Source: an uncultured Sporosarcina sp. (lineage in GTDB: Bacteria > Bacillota > Bacilli > Bacillales_A > Planococcaceae). Taken from it: a stretch of DNA of 64,000 nucleotides. The translations under genes were made by a program, and so were the position numbers. Under the pieces are notes generated by a model. It was given only the letters and a program-made list of their open reading frames with translations. It did no database searches and was not told where the DNA came from. This document shows, one piece after another, positions 25,272 through 33,809 of the stretch; within the stretch, counting starts at the first letter, position 1, and every line of letters begins with the position of its first letter. The stretch covers positions 62,001 through 126,000 of the forward strand of contig CAOKMT010000003.1 in NCBI GenBank assembly GCA_948469885.1. Reading direction: 5' to 3'.

Positions 25272-26690
25272 ATGGCTAATCAAGATGAGAAGCCACAATT
25301 GAAACGTGCCATGAAAAGCCGGCATTTATTTATGATGTCATTGGGGGGCGTCATAGGGACCGGTTTGTTTTTAGGATCAGGTTATGCCATCGGGGAAGCC
25401 GGACCGATGGGCGCAATCCTTGCATATCTGGTCGGTGGGCTACTTATGTATTTAGCAATGGTCTGTTTGGGGGAAGTATCCGTTCAGATGCCGGTTTCGG
25501 GATCGTTTCAAGCGCATGCGACAAAATATATTGGTCCGGCGACGGGTTTTACAGTCGGGTGGATTTATTGGTTAAGCTGGGCATTATATGTGGGATTGGA
25601 ATTTGTGGCAGCTGGCGTGCTGATGCAAAGATGGTTTCCGAATGTACCGATTTGGATATGGTGTGCCTTATTTATCGTTTTACTGTTCTCGATCAATTCA
25701 CTTTCTATTAAAAGTTTTGCGGAAACGGAATATTGGTTCGCTGGTATTAAAGTGTTGGCAGTTATCTTATTCATTATTGTCGGTTTGGGTGCGGTGTTCG
25801 GCATCATTCAGATGGGGACTGAACCGGCACCATTTTTAACTAACTTTACAGGAGACGGCCTGTTTCCAACTGGAATGGTCGGAGTATTCATTTGTATGAT
25901 GACGGTCATCTATGCTTTCCAAGGAACGGAAATGATGGGGGTGGCTGCTGGGGAAACCGAAGATCCGGAAAAGAATATACCGAGAGCGATTCGCACAATT
26001 GTTGTTCGAATCGTCGTCTTTTATATACTTTCCATGTTTGTGTTGTCGGCGATTGTTCCTTGGCAGACAGCGGGACTGTTGGAAAGTCCGTTTGTGACGG
26101 TTTTTGATATGGTCGGCATTCCATATGCTGCGGATATCATGAACTTCGTTATTTTGACAGCGATTTTATCAGTTGGAAATACAGGACTTTTCGCTTGTAC
26201 GCGCATCCTTTTCTCGCTAGCCCAGGACGGCATGGCACCAGCCGCTTTCACCAAGTTGAATAAACGATCCGTACCGATCTTTGCATTGTCAGTCACGTTA
26301 GGATTTGCATTGCTTTCATTGTTGACGAGTTTCATAGCGGCAGAAACCGTTTTCGTCGTACTCATTTCCATCAGCGGCATCGGTGGAACTCTTACGTGGT
26401 TGGCGATTGCCGTAGCACAAATGGGTTTCCGGAGGCAATATGTGAAGGGCGGCGGAAAAGTCGAAGATTTAACGTATAAAGTTCCGTTATATCCGCTCAT
26501 TCCGATTTCATGTATTTTAATTTGTATTGCAATTTTCATTTTTACAGCGGTAGATCCGACACAACGTGTTTCACTTTATTGGGGCTTTGGATTTGTTGCA
26601 GCTTGTTATGTATACTATCATTTTTTCGTCGCGAAAAAGAAAGCCGTTATCTCCGAACAGGCTCCTATCATTGTGAAATCTATTGAATAG
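25272..26690 (+). CDS. amino acid permease (APC superfamily, AAT family)
   Basis: A 12-helix proton-coupled permease of 472 aa. The N-terminal RAMKSRHLFMMSLGGVIGTGLFLGSGYAI is the hallmark of the amino-acid-transporter family (GabP, RocE, YbxG-like). A GTEMMGVAAGETEDPEKNIPRAI block after helix 6 confirms it. ATG at 25272 follows GACGGGGGAA. It lies 88 bases after the Rieske oxygenase with a cre site between, so it may import the oxygenase substrate, probably an amino acid or betaine-like derivative. A hairpin with a short T run follows at 26749. Confidence 0.9.
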   Translation: MANQDEKPQLKRAMKSRHLFMMSLGGVIGTGLFLGSGYAIGEAGPMGAILAYLVGGLLMYLAMVCLGEVSVQMPVSGSFQAHATKYIGPATGFTVGWIYWLSWALYVGLEFVAAGVLMQRWFPNVPIWIWCALFIVLLFSINSLSIKSFAETEYWFAGIKVLAVILFIIVGLGAVFGIIQMGTEPAPFLTNFTGDGLFPTGMVGVFICMMTVIYAFQGTEMMGVAAGETEDPEKNIPRAIRTIVVRIVVFYILSMFVLSAIVPWQTAGLLESPFVTVFDMVGIPYAADIMNFVILTAILSVGNTGLFACTRILFSLAQDGMAPAAFTKLNKRSVPIFALSVTLGFALLSLLTSFIAAETVFVVLISISGIGGTLTWLAIAVAQMGFRRQYVKGGGKVEDLTYKVPLYPLIPISCILICIAIFIFTAVDPTQRVSLYWGFGFVAACYVYYHFFVAKKKAVISEQAPIIVKSIE

Positions 26691-26748
26691 GGTTGTTAGA
26701 AGTTAGTTGGAATGTACGTAATCAAGATAAAGGAGACTATATTGTTTT

Positions 26749-26802
26749 AAAAAGGATAGCTCGCAGGCGCAATTGAAAGATCAGTCTGCCAGCTATCTTT
26801 TA
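26749..26802 (+). terminator. hairpin between permease and TPP-enzyme genes (terminator or attenuator)
   Basis: AAAAAGGATAGCT at 26749-26761 pairs with AGCTATCTTTT at 26791-26801 (one bulge), with a secondary GCAG/CTGC pairing inside. It ends about 13 bases before the ribosome binding site of the next gene. It could terminate the permease transcript or attenuate read-through into the TPP enzyme. Confidence 0.55.
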
Positions 26803-26829
26803 AGGATGTTTGAAGGGGAGATGAAGAAA

Positions 26830-28488
26830 ATGGAAAAACTATCAGGAAGTCAAATTGTGGTCGATGTGATGAACAAAGAAGGTGTGAAGAAAGCATTTTG
26901 TGTACCTGGGGAAAGCTATTTAGGTGTGATTGATGCGCTTTTTGAACATCCTGATATTGAGTTGATGTCCACTCGTCATGAGGGGGGCGCTTCATTCATG
27001 GCGGAAGCATATGCCAAAGCCTCCGGAGAAGTCGGCGTTTGTATGGCGACGAGAGGGCCAGGTGCGGCAAACCTGTCGATTGGCCTTCATACGGCGATGC
27101 AAGATTCCACACCGCTTGTGGCATTGCTCGGACAAGTTGAACGTCCATTCAAAGGGAAAGAAGCGTTCCAAGAAGTTGAATTCGCCTCCTACTTCAGCCA
27201 TTTATGTAAAGATGCTATTGAAATTGATTCGGCAGAAAGAATTCCTGAACTGCTTCATCGCGCTTTTCATACGGCACGTTCGGGTCGCCCAGGACCAGTC
27301 GTTGTGTCATTGCCGCATGATATGCTCGAAGACGTCGTGGCGTATAAGGAAGGGATTGTCTCCGAAAATTATGTCCCCGAAGCAGGGGAAGTGGTAGTCG
27401 ACAAAGTGCTTCGTAAACTTTACGATGCAAAGCGACCGGTCATTATTGCGGGTGGTGGTGTCACGGCGACAAAATCGGCGAAGCAACTTGTACAACTTTC
27501 CGAGGCGATGAAAATCCCGGTTGTCACGGCATTTCGCCGGTTTGACGCATTTCCGAATGATCATGCGCATTATGCGGGATGGCTTGGCTTTGGTGCTGAC
27601 CCCTCGCTGCTTACGCATATTAAAGAAGCGGATGTCATTTTGTCGATTGGCAATAAGTTTTCCCAAGTGACGACACAAGACTATACGTTGATCGGTGAGA
27701 ATACGGAAATCATTCAAGTCGATATCGATGAAAATATGATTGGTAAAGCTTATGCAGCGTCAATTGGCATTGTTTCGGACGCAAAGCTATTTTTGGAGAA
27801 ATGTTTGGAGCAGGTGCAGGTAGTGGAAGATGAAAGTCGGGAACAAGTATTGAAAGAGCGCCGGACCGCTTATTTGGCGTTTTCTACGATTCCTGAACGG
27901 ATCGATGAGCCTGGTTTCACCGATATGAATGCAGTAATAGAAGACTTACTGTCGGCTGTCCCGAAAGATGCAATCATCACAAGTGATGCGGGCAACTTTT
28001 TCGGATGGTTGTCCAAATATTACCGCTTTACACAAGAAGGTACGTATATCGGACCGACATCAGGGGCAATGGGATACGGTTTACCTTCCGCGATCGGAGC
28101 GAAAGTAGCGCATCCGGATAAAAAAGTCATTTCTTTTTCAGGAGACGGGGGCTTCATGATGACAATGCAGGAACTGGAAACGGCTGTGCGCTATGATATC
28201 CCTGTTGTGGCTGTCGTCGTGAATAACAATATGTATGGAACGATTCGCATGCATCAAGAAATACATTTCCCAACTCGGGTGATGGGAACAGACTTATCGA
28301 ACCCCAACTTCGCGGATTTGGCGAAAGTGTTCGGTTGCCATGGAGTGCAAGTGACGCGCAATGACCAGTTTCTTCCGGCATTGAAAAAAGCGTTACAATG
28401 CGGGAAGCCAGCAGTCATCGAAGTAGTTACCAATCCAGATATCATTTCAGCTGCCCAATGTGCAAAGCTAGCATTGATGACAAATTGA
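26830..28488 (+). CDS. thiamine-diphosphate-dependent enzyme (acetolactate-synthase-like)
   Basis: A 552-residue ThDP enzyme with the three-domain layout of acetolactate synthases, carboligases and 2-oxoacid decarboxylases. The activating glutamate is Glu51 in STRHEGGASFMAEAYAK. The ThDP/metal motif starts at GDGG (438-441) and runs to VVVNNNMYGTIRMHQ. No small regulatory subunit or other ilv genes are nearby, so biosynthetic acetolactate synthase is unlikely. Placement between the permease and the Rieske redox partners points to a catabolic decarboxylase or carboligase. ATG at 26830 is 9 bases after GGGGAG; the ATG at 26821 abuts that site. A long-stem terminator follows. Confidence 0.85.
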   Translation: MEKLSGSQIVVDVMNKEGVKKAFCVPGESYLGVIDALFEHPDIELMSTRHEGGASFMAEAYAKASGEVGVCMATRGPGAANLSIGLHTAMQDSTPLVALLGQVERPFKGKEAFQEVEFASYFSHLCKDAIEIDSAERIPELLHRAFHTARSGRPGPVVVSLPHDMLEDVVAYKEGIVSENYVPEAGEVVVDKVLRKLYDAKRPVIIAGGGVTATKSAKQLVQLSEAMKIPVVTAFRRFDAFPNDHAHYAGWLGFGADPSLLTHIKEADVILSIGNKFSQVTTQDYTLIGENTEIIQVDIDENMIGKAYAASIGIVSDAKLFLEKCLEQVQVVEDESREQVLKERRTAYLAFSTIPERIDEPGFTDMNAVIEDLLSAVPKDAIITSDAGNFFGWLSKYYRFTQEGTYIGPTSGAMGYGLPSAIGAKVAHPDKKVISFSGDGGFMMTMQELETAVRYDIPVVAVVVNNNMYGTIRMHQEIHFPTRVMGTDLSNPNFADLAKVFGCHGVQVTRNDQFLPALKKALQCGKPAVIEVVTNPDIISAAQCAKLALMTN

Positions 28489-28564
28489 TGATGGTCAAAA
28501 AGGAGCGTCTAAGCAGTAAAAGTGGAAGGTGATCCTTAAAAAGCTCTTCCCCTTACAATTAATT

Positions 28565-28636
28565 GAAAATCGTTGAAGAAAGTTCCGTTGGATGTCAACA
28601 TCCTCAGAAAAGGAACTGTTTCAACGATTTTCTTAC
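28565..28636 (+). terminator. long-stem rho-independent terminator
   Basis: GAAAATCGTTGAA at 28565-28577 pairs with TTCAACGATTTTC at 28620-28632, and an inner AGTTCC (28581-28586) with GGAACT (28613-28618). The tail is TTACTT. It ends the permease/TPP-enzyme transcript; the stretch to 28877 otherwise holds only the repeat at 28729. Confidence 0.8.
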
Positions 28637-28728
28637 TTATCGGAATCAATTTCATAATTGATTAATTTAACATAAAACATGAACATTATAAGTAGTTTTA
28701 ACATTATTATTCTCTTTTAAAGGTGGCT

Positions 28729-28772
28729 CCGTTGATTGGAGTGGAAAGCGTCCGCCTGGAACGGAAATCAAC
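28729..28772 (-). repeat. dispersed Bacillales-type intergenic repeat (single copy here)
   Basis: The minus strand reads GTTGATTTCCGTTCCAGGCG, then GACGCTTTCC. I recognise this as a GC-richer motif scattered in intergenic regions of many Bacillales (Lysinibacillus, Sporosarcina and relatives). The outer GTTGATT/AATCAAC arms at 28731-28737 and 28766-28772 form an inverted repeat. Only this copy was seen in the window. Confidence 0.55.
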
Positions 28773-28877
28773 ATTGGTCGGATTTTTAGAAGTATACCTA
28801 ATTATGAATTTGGCTTATCGGAGTAACCAATACGAGTGAGTATTTTAAGATTCCCCAATTTGACAAGGAGTGAGTAG

Positions 28878-29903
28878 ATGAAAAAGGATCATGAAGTATA
28901 CGATTTGACCGTTATTGGTGGGGGACCAGCAGGATTATTCACCGCGTTTTATGCAGGATTAAGAAATATGTCTGTGAAGGTTATTGAAAGCTTGCCGCAA
29001 TTAGGAGGACAGTTATCGGCTTTGTACCCCGAAAAATATATTTATGATGTCGCCGGCTTTCCAAAAGTTCGCGCCCAAGAACTTGTCGCCAACTTGGAAG
29101 AGCAATTGAAACTGTTTCCACCGAAAGCGATCTGTTTGGAACAGGAAGTAAAAGGTTTGGAAAGAGACGGAGAAACAATTATTTTAACGACAGACGAAGA
29201 AATCCATTTAACAAAAACAGTTATTTTGACTGCTGGAAATGGTGCATTTCAGCCGCGGAAATTAGCGATGGAGCATGTGGAGAGTTATGAAAAAACGAAT
29301 CTTCATTATTTTGTCGATAACATGGAGCAATTTGCGGGACAGAAAGTGATGGTGTTAGGAGGAGGAGATTCTGCGGTCGATTGGTCGCTCATGCTTGCAC
29401 CGATTGCAGACGAGGTAAGTATTGTCCATCGGAGAGATAAATTCAGGGCACATGAAGCAAGTGTCTCCGCATTGCACGAATCCCCTGTCGATGTTCTGAC
29501 GCCTTTCGTGCCGAAATCTTTCATCGGGGAAGAACGAATCGAACAAGTTGTTTTGGAGGAAGTGAAAGGCGACAGGCAAATCATCGTTGACGTGGATGCT
29601 GTGCTTGTGAATTATGGCTTCGTATCAACACTTGGTCCTATCAAGGATTGGGGCTTGGAAATTGAGAAGAACGCGATTGTCGTCAATTCAAAAATGGAGA
29701 CGAATATCGAAGGCGTCTATGCTGTCGGGGATATCAATACGTATGAAGGTAAAGTGAAGCTGATTGCGACTGGGTTCGGCGAAGCGCCGATTGCGGTGAG
29801 CAATGCAAAAGTGGCGATTGATCCGACCTCAAAAGTTCAACCGCTTCATAGTACGAGTGTGATGGAAAAAAAGGAGAAAACAAAAGTCACCGCTAAAGCC
29901 TAG
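28878..29903 (+). CDS. ferredoxin--NADP+ reductase, thioredoxin-reductase-like type (YumC type)
   Basis: FAD enzyme of 341 aa transferring electrons between NADPH and ferredoxin. The N-terminal FAD motif is [20 protein letters not shown], followed by [23 protein letters not shown], diagnostic for bacterial type-2 FNRs. The NADPH motif is [13 protein letters not shown], and [24 protein letters not shown] lies near the C-terminus. The redox-active CxxC of thioredoxin reductases is absent, as expected. ATG at 28878 follows AAGGAGTGAG. The ferredoxin gene begins 36 bases after its stop. The pair can feed the Rieske oxygenase, although a housekeeping role is also possible. Confidence 0.93.
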   Translation: MKKDHEVYDLTVIGGGPAGLFTAFYAGLRNMSVKVIESLPQLGGQLSALYPEKYIYDVAGFPKVRAQELVANLEEQLKLFPPKAICLEQEVKGLERDGETIILTTDEEIHLTKTVILTAGNGAFQPRKLAMEHVESYEKTNLHYFVDNMEQFAGQKVMVLGGGDSAVDWSLMLAPIADEVSIVHRRDKFRAHEASVSALHESPVDVLTPFVPKSFIGEERIEQVVLEEVKGDRQIIVDVDAVLVNYGFVSTLGPIKDWGLEIEKNAIVVNSKMETNIEGVYAVGDINTYEGKVKLIATGFGEAPIAVSNAKVAIDPTSKVQPLHSTSVMEKKEKTKVTAKA

Positions 29904-29939
29904 GGTGCTGTTTAAGGAAGCGGAAGGGAGAGTGGAGCT

Positions 29940-30173
29940 ATGTGTAAATATACGTTTGTGAACAAAGAGACTTGTATCGCTTGTGGTACATGCGGAGAAA
30001 TTGCGCCAGAGCTATTTGATTATGATGAGGATGGTTACGCTTTTGCGGTTTTAGATAATAATGAAGGAACACTCCCAGTCCCTGAGGAATTTCATGAGGA
30101 TCTCGAAGATGCATTCGAATCTTGTCCATCCGATTCCATTAAAATGACGACAAGCAGTTCCGAAGCTGTTTAG
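29940..30173 (+). CDS. fer: 4Fe-4S ferredoxin (Fer type)
   Basis: A 77-residue single-cluster ferredoxin close to Bacillus Fer. Cluster cysteines are Cys12, Cys15, Cys18 (CIACGTC) and Cys62 (ESCPSD). It is shorter than the usual 82 aa at its C-terminus. It lies directly after the ferredoxin reductase gene and is followed by a perfect terminator at 30187. It is the likely electron carrier between that reductase and the Rieske oxygenase, although Rieske systems more often use [2Fe-2S] donors. It could be a second copy dedicated to this pathway or the cell's main ferredoxin. Confidence 0.92.
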   Translation: MCKYTFVNKETCIACGTCGEIAPELFDYDEDGYAFAVLDNNEGTLPVPEEFHEDLEDAFESCPSDSIKMTTSSSEAV

Positions 30174-30186
30174 TAGAATGAAAAAT

Positions 30187-30230
30187 CAAAACCCTTCAAG
30201 GTTTAAAATCTTGAAGGGTTTTGGTTTCCC
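30187..30230 (+). terminator. rho-independent terminator after ferredoxin
   Basis: A perfect 14-bp stem, CAAAACCCTTCAAG at 30187-30200 and CTTGAAGGGTTTTG at 30210-30223, with a short T-rich tail. Confidence 0.88.
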
Positions 30231-30337
30231 GGGAAATGATTCAAAGGAAAACATTCATAAATTGGAAGTCCAAAGACTAGCGACGTCAGTCAAGCGAATG
30301 ACGAAGAGGAAACAGGTATATATTCTTCGTTTGACAC

Positions 30338-30358
30338 AAAAAAAAGCCCTTAAAGGGC
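30338..30358 (-). terminator. rho-independent terminator of sda
   Basis: On the minus strand the self-complementary GCCCTTTAAGGGC (30358-30346) is followed directly by TTTTTTTTG. It lies 10 bases past the sda stop codon. Confidence 0.82.
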
Positions 30359-30368
30359 AGGGTAGATC

Positions 30369-30509
30369 TTACGAGGAAACTTTTATCTTCACATAAAGGG
30401 AACGCCTTTGGATCTCCTGCTCTAGCAGATAAATGAATCGGGAATCTAAGTTCAAGTCTATCGCTTTATAGTACGATTCAATCAATAACTCGTCCGGCAT
30501 ATTTTTCAT
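30369..30509 (-). CDS. sda: sporulation histidine kinase inhibitor Sda
   Basis: A 46-residue protein, the same length as Bacillus subtilis Sda. It shares the diagnostic helical hairpin: [20 protein letters not shown] followed by [13 protein letters not shown] and the C-terminal VSS. Sda binds the dimerisation domain of sporulation kinases such as KinA and blocks phosphorelay firing when replication is perturbed. ATG at 30509 follows GGAGGGTGAAG on the minus strand. The gene is monocistronic, ends in its own terminator, and is preceded by a cluster of DnaA boxes, matching the known DnaA-dependent control of sda. Confidence 0.93.
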   Translation of the reverse strand: MKNMPDELLIESYYKAIDLNLDSRFIYLLEQEIQRRSLYVKIKVSS

Positions 30510-30531
30510 GAGAATCTTCACCCTCCGCTAT

Positions 30532-30733
30532 TGTGAATTAAGTGTTCTTTTTTGAAACGAATATGAATAGACTAGTAGCTGATCTCCTTATACCTTGAAT
30601 TTATCACATATAAACATTTGGAACAACCGTTCCCTTATCCACAGAGCTTCGTGGATATCCTGTGGTTAACTTGTTTATACAATGCGATATAGTATGATCA
30701 ATCGTTTGTATAATGTGAGTAACTTTATCCACA
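30532..30733 (-). promoter_or_regulatory. sda promoter region with DnaA-box cluster
   Basis: Two perfect DnaA boxes TTATCCACA lie at 30635-30643 and 30725-30733. Single-mismatch boxes in the opposite orientation are TGTGAATTA (30532-30540), TGTGGTTAA (30661-30669) and TGTGAGTAA (30714-30722). A possible sigma-A promoter on the minus strand is TTGATC (30701-30696), 16 bases, TATAAA (30679-30674), which places boxes on both sides of the start. The rest of the stretch to 31030 is AT-rich with no other clear feature. Confidence 0.78.
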
Positions 30734-31030
30734 AATGGGAAGAATCGAAAAATAGTATAAGAAAATTATTTTTTTATTCGTATTTTTGTATTAAAAAGCG
30801 CTTGCTTATCGTGGAAAGCCTTCAAAAAGTGTTGTCCTATAACTGAAGGAGATCTGGGTTGCCGATCAATCTAGTATGTAGTGGCTAGATGTTATAAGTA
30901 GAAATAAATTTTAAATATTTATTTAATTCTGTTATTATAATAATAAGGAGAATTGCCAGTTCGATTTTGACTTACAGCTATGCTGTCGTCTTCTTGGACT
31001 GGCTTTTACTTGCGGAAAGGGGGAAGGCTT

Positions 31031-32017
31031 GTGAAGAGGTTATTAATCTTATGCTTCGGCGGAATGGTCTTGTTATTCGGTTTATCAGCTTGTTCTTCGG
31101 CAGAAGGAAGTAATGAAACAAGTGCCGATGGAGTACCGGCTGATTTGACGATTGGCGGTTCAACGGTTGGCGGTTTTTGGTATACGCTCGGAGCTGCTAT
31201 GGGCGATAAAATGAAAGACGTTTTTCCGGATTCGTCCGTGACGATCACGGAAGGGGGATCGATTTCCAATTTACAAGGGTTGGGAGAAGGGATATACCCA
31301 ATTGCATTTAGTTCGGGGCCGATGATTAAGCAAGCGATGGAAGGATTAGAGCCGTTTGAGGAGAAAATAGAAAATGTCAGTACAGTCGCTACATTATATC
31401 CGACGGTGTTCCATATCGTCGTTCGGAAAGACTCGGATATTCATACTGTGGAAGATTTGAAAGGGAAGAAAGTGAGTCCCGGTGTGAAAGGATACGGAGG
31501 AGAACTCGCATTCATCGATGTGTTGGATCGTGTCGGCATGAGTTATGACGATTTGGGGGGAATTGAATATATCGGTAGCGCGGATGCGGCAGATTTATTG
31601 CGGGATAGTCATATAGACGCAATCGCGACGATTAATGCAGCACCGAATTCTACTTTTCAAGAATTGGACACGACGGTCGGCATTCGCATTATCTCTTTAG
31701 ATGCCCAAGTGGTAGAAGCACTTTCTGAAGTGAATGCAGGGTATATTCCGCATACAATCGAACAAGGCACTTACGCTAATGTTAATGAAGATATTCACAC
31801 ATTCGCGCCGTACTCTGTCTTACTTGTCAATAATGATTTGATGGATGAAGAAGCGGTCTATAAGTTGACGAAAATGATGTTTGAAGAACAAGATCATTGG
31901 AAAGCGCTGTCAACAGTATTGGATCATTTCGACGCGGCCTATTCATTGAAGCATAATGTGGGAGATATCCATCCGGGGGCGGAAAGGTACTATAAAGAAA
32001 TCGGGGCAATGGAGTAA
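31031..32017 (+). CDS. TAXI-family TRAP transporter solute-binding lipoprotein (copy 1, orphan)
   Basis: Solute-binding lipoprotein of the TAXI group, 328 aa, with lipobox LSAC and Cys21. The family start of the mature part, DLTIGGSTVGGFWYTLGAAM, is followed by SSVTITEGGSISNLQGLGEG. It is strikingly similar to the TAXI protein at 41402, with many identical blocks such as GELAFIDVLDRVGMSYDDLGGIEYIG versus GELAFLDVLDIVGMSYDDLGGIEYIG. No TRAP permease is adjacent; the nearest is at 42443. GTG at 31031 follows AAAGGGGGAAGG; the longer frame from 30980 precedes the signal peptide. It lies upstream of the 5-oxoprolinase genes and may scavenge 5-oxoproline or a similar acid. Confidence 0.88.
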   Translation: MKRLLILCFGGMVLLFGLSACSSAEGSNETSADGVPADLTIGGSTVGGFWYTLGAAMGDKMKDVFPDSSVTITEGGSISNLQGLGEGIYPIAFSSGPMIKQAMEGLEPFEEKIENVSTVATLYPTVFHIVVRKDSDIHTVEDLKGKKVSPGVKGYGGELAFIDVLDRVGMSYDDLGGIEYIGSADAADLLRDSHIDAIATINAAPNSTFQELDTTVGIRIISLDAQVVEALSEVNAGYIPHTIEQGTYANVNEDIHTFAPYSVLLVNNDLMDEEAVYKLTKMMFEEQDHWKALSTVLDHFDAAYSLKHNVGDIHPGAERYYKEIGAME

Positions 32018-32093
32018 CTGTCTTTTTTTAAAACATAAAGAAATTAGCAGTTTTTCGTCGGTTGGATATTAGAATGCTAAAGGAATGATAGAT

Positions 32094-32828
32094 TTGAAAT
32101 TCAAGTACAAGCCCGCTGGGGATTCAGCGATTTTAATGGATTGTGGAAATGGGATGAATGAAGAGACAAATAAAAGGCTCGTCCATTTAGCAGATTTGAT
32201 TGAAACGAAGGAAAAAGAAGGATTTGGCGAAGTTATTATAGGTTATCAGTCGGTACTCGTCCAATACGACCCGTTACGGTTAACTTATAACCAAGCTGTT
32301 GATAAATTGACAAGTTTGGAGAAAGAAGCGGATACGGGCAGTTGCCAAGAAAGAAGGCTCGTTGAAATTCCTGTCCTGTATGGAGGAGAGCATGGACCTG
32401 ATCTTGAAAGAGTGGCCCAACATAACGGCTTATCTATAGAAGAAGTTATTACAATCCATTCTCAATCTCGTTATCTCGTTTATTTCCTTGGATTTACACC
32501 TGGTTATCCTTTCATGGGAGGAATGCCGAAAGAAATTGCGACCCCTCGATTGGAAAGTCCGCGATTTTCAATACCACCCGGAAGTGTCGCCATTGCGAAA
32601 GAACAAACGGGCATATATCCCGTACCGAGTCCTGGCGGATGGAATTTAATTGGGAATACGCCACTGCGCTTATACAGTCCGGAGGAAAACAATCCGTTTT
32701 TATTGAACGCCGGAGATAGGGTCATTTTCAAAGCGATTCAAATTGAAGAGTACAATTTTATTAAAGCACAAGTGGAAAAAGGGATGTATCAAATGGAAAC
32801 GCGTAACGAGCAAATCGGCATGCGGTAG
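32094..32828 (+). CDS. pxpB: 5-oxoprolinase subunit PxpB
   Basis: Subunit B (formerly KipI-like) of the prokaryotic ATP-dependent 5-oxoprolinase PxpABC, which converts 5-oxoproline to glutamate. The central block YLVYFLGFTPGYPFMGGMPKEIATPRLESPR and the PVPSPGGWNLIGNTPLRLY block are characteristic. ATG at 32085 is only one base after AAAGGA, so TTG at 32094 with about 10 bases spacing is my preferred start; three residues are at stake. It is followed by pxpC after 15 bases and then pxpA, so the enzyme is complete. Confidence 0.92.
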   Translation: MKFKYKPAGDSAILMDCGNGMNEETNKRLVHLADLIETKEKEGFGEVIIGYQSVLVQYDPLRLTYNQAVDKLTSLEKEADTGSCQERRLVEIPVLYGGEHGPDLERVAQHNGLSIEEVITIHSQSRYLVYFLGFTPGYPFMGGMPKEIATPRLESPRFSIPPGSVAIAKEQTGIYPVPSPGGWNLIGNTPLRLYSPEENNPFLLNAGDRVIFKAIQIEEYNFIKAQVEKGMYQMETRNEQIGMR

Positions 32829-32843
32829 AAAGGAGTGTTTACC

Positions 32844-33797
32844 ATGTTTGAAATTATCAAACCGGGCTTGTTTACAACGATTCAAGATTTAGGAAGATCC
32901 GGGTATCAAAAGTTCGGTATGGCGGTTTCCGGTTCCGCTGATCATTATGCACATCGCATGGCGAACATTCTCGTTGGGAACCGACAATCAGCGGCAGTGC
33001 TGGAAGTGACACTTTTAGGGTTGAGGATGAAAGCACTAGCAGATCATGTCATTGCGGTCACGGGTGGCGATTTGGCATTCAAAATAAACGGTGCTTTGGC
33101 CCCGATGTGGACGTCCTTAAAAGTGAAGAAAGGGGATATGATCGACTTTACACATTGTCAGTCAGGATGTAGAGCTTATATGAGTATTGCGGGTGGAGTA
33201 GCGGTTCCCAAAGTATTAGGGAGCAGGTCGACAGATACGATCGGAAAAATTGGTGGCATTGAAGGCAGACCTTTACAAAAGGGGGATGTTCTTCCGGTTG
33301 AAAAACAATTGTTACACCGATTTCAGGGAATCAGGCGTCGTTTACCTGCATCATTCATACCAAAATATGAAAATACGATTCATGTCAGAATCGTCCCTGG
33401 ACCGCAAGAAAGTGCTTTTACGAAAGAAGCGATGGACGGTTTTCTTTCCTCTTCCTACACGGTTTCAAAGGATATCGATCGGATGGCTTGTCGGTTAGAA
33501 GGACCGACGATTGAACATGTCGAAGGGGCGGACATCACATCTGAGGGCATTTTCACGGGCGCCATTCAAGTGCCAAGAAATGGACAACCGATTGTTTTCC
33601 TCGTTGGCAGGCAAAGTATAGGGGGATATACAAAAATCGGTGGTGTCATTACGGTAGACCAACCGAAATTGGCACAAGCAAAACCGGGCGATCGAATTAC
33701 ATTCGAAAAAGTAACAATTGATGAAGCGCATGCATTGTTGAAGGAACAAGAAAAAACATTTTCCGTACTAACAGCAGTTTGTATGGACAAGGGATAG
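32844..33797 (+). CDS. pxpC: 5-oxoprolinase subunit PxpC
   Basis: Subunit C (KipA-like, biotin-dependent carboxylase-like domain) of 5-oxoprolinase, 317 aa. The family N-terminus FEIIKPGLFTTIQDLGRSGYQKFGMAVSGSAD is textbook, and GQPIVFLVGRQSIGGYTKIGGVITVD near the end is also conserved. ATG at 32844 is 8 bases after AAGGAG; the upstream GTG at 32835 overlaps the binding site. It works with PxpB to phosphorylate 5-oxoproline before PxpA opens the ring. Confidence 0.94.
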   Translation: MFEIIKPGLFTTIQDLGRSGYQKFGMAVSGSADHYAHRMANILVGNRQSAAVLEVTLLGLRMKALADHVIAVTGGDLAFKINGALAPMWTSLKVKKGDMIDFTHCQSGCRAYMSIAGGVAVPKVLGSRSTDTIGKIGGIEGRPLQKGDVLPVEKQLLHRFQGIRRRLPASFIPKYENTIHVRIVPGPQESAFTKEAMDGFLSSSYTVSKDIDRMACRLEGPTIEHVEGADITSEGIFTGAIQVPRNGQPIVFLVGRQSIGGYTKIGGVITVDQPKLAQAKPGDRITFEKVTIDEAHALLKEQEKTFSVLTAVCMDKG

Positions 33798-33809
33798 GAG
33801 ACGTGAACA

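Noticed and set aside
26021..26539. 172-aa minus-strand frame
   Set aside because: Antisense to the APC permease, whose family motifs are intact throughout.
26729..26749. AAAGGAG followed by TTG TTT TAA
   Set aside because: A ribosome-binding-like site ahead of a two-codon frame; too short to support a leader peptide without further evidence.
30178..30396. 72-aa plus-strand frame after ferredoxin
   Set aside because: It runs straight through the ferredoxin terminator and the sda terminator, has no ribosome binding site, and overlaps the end of sda on the other strand.
30790..30810. cre-like AAAAAGCGCTTGCT in the sda-TAXI intergenic region
   Set aside because: The central AGCGCT fits, but the outer TG and CA positions do not match, so I did not call a cre.
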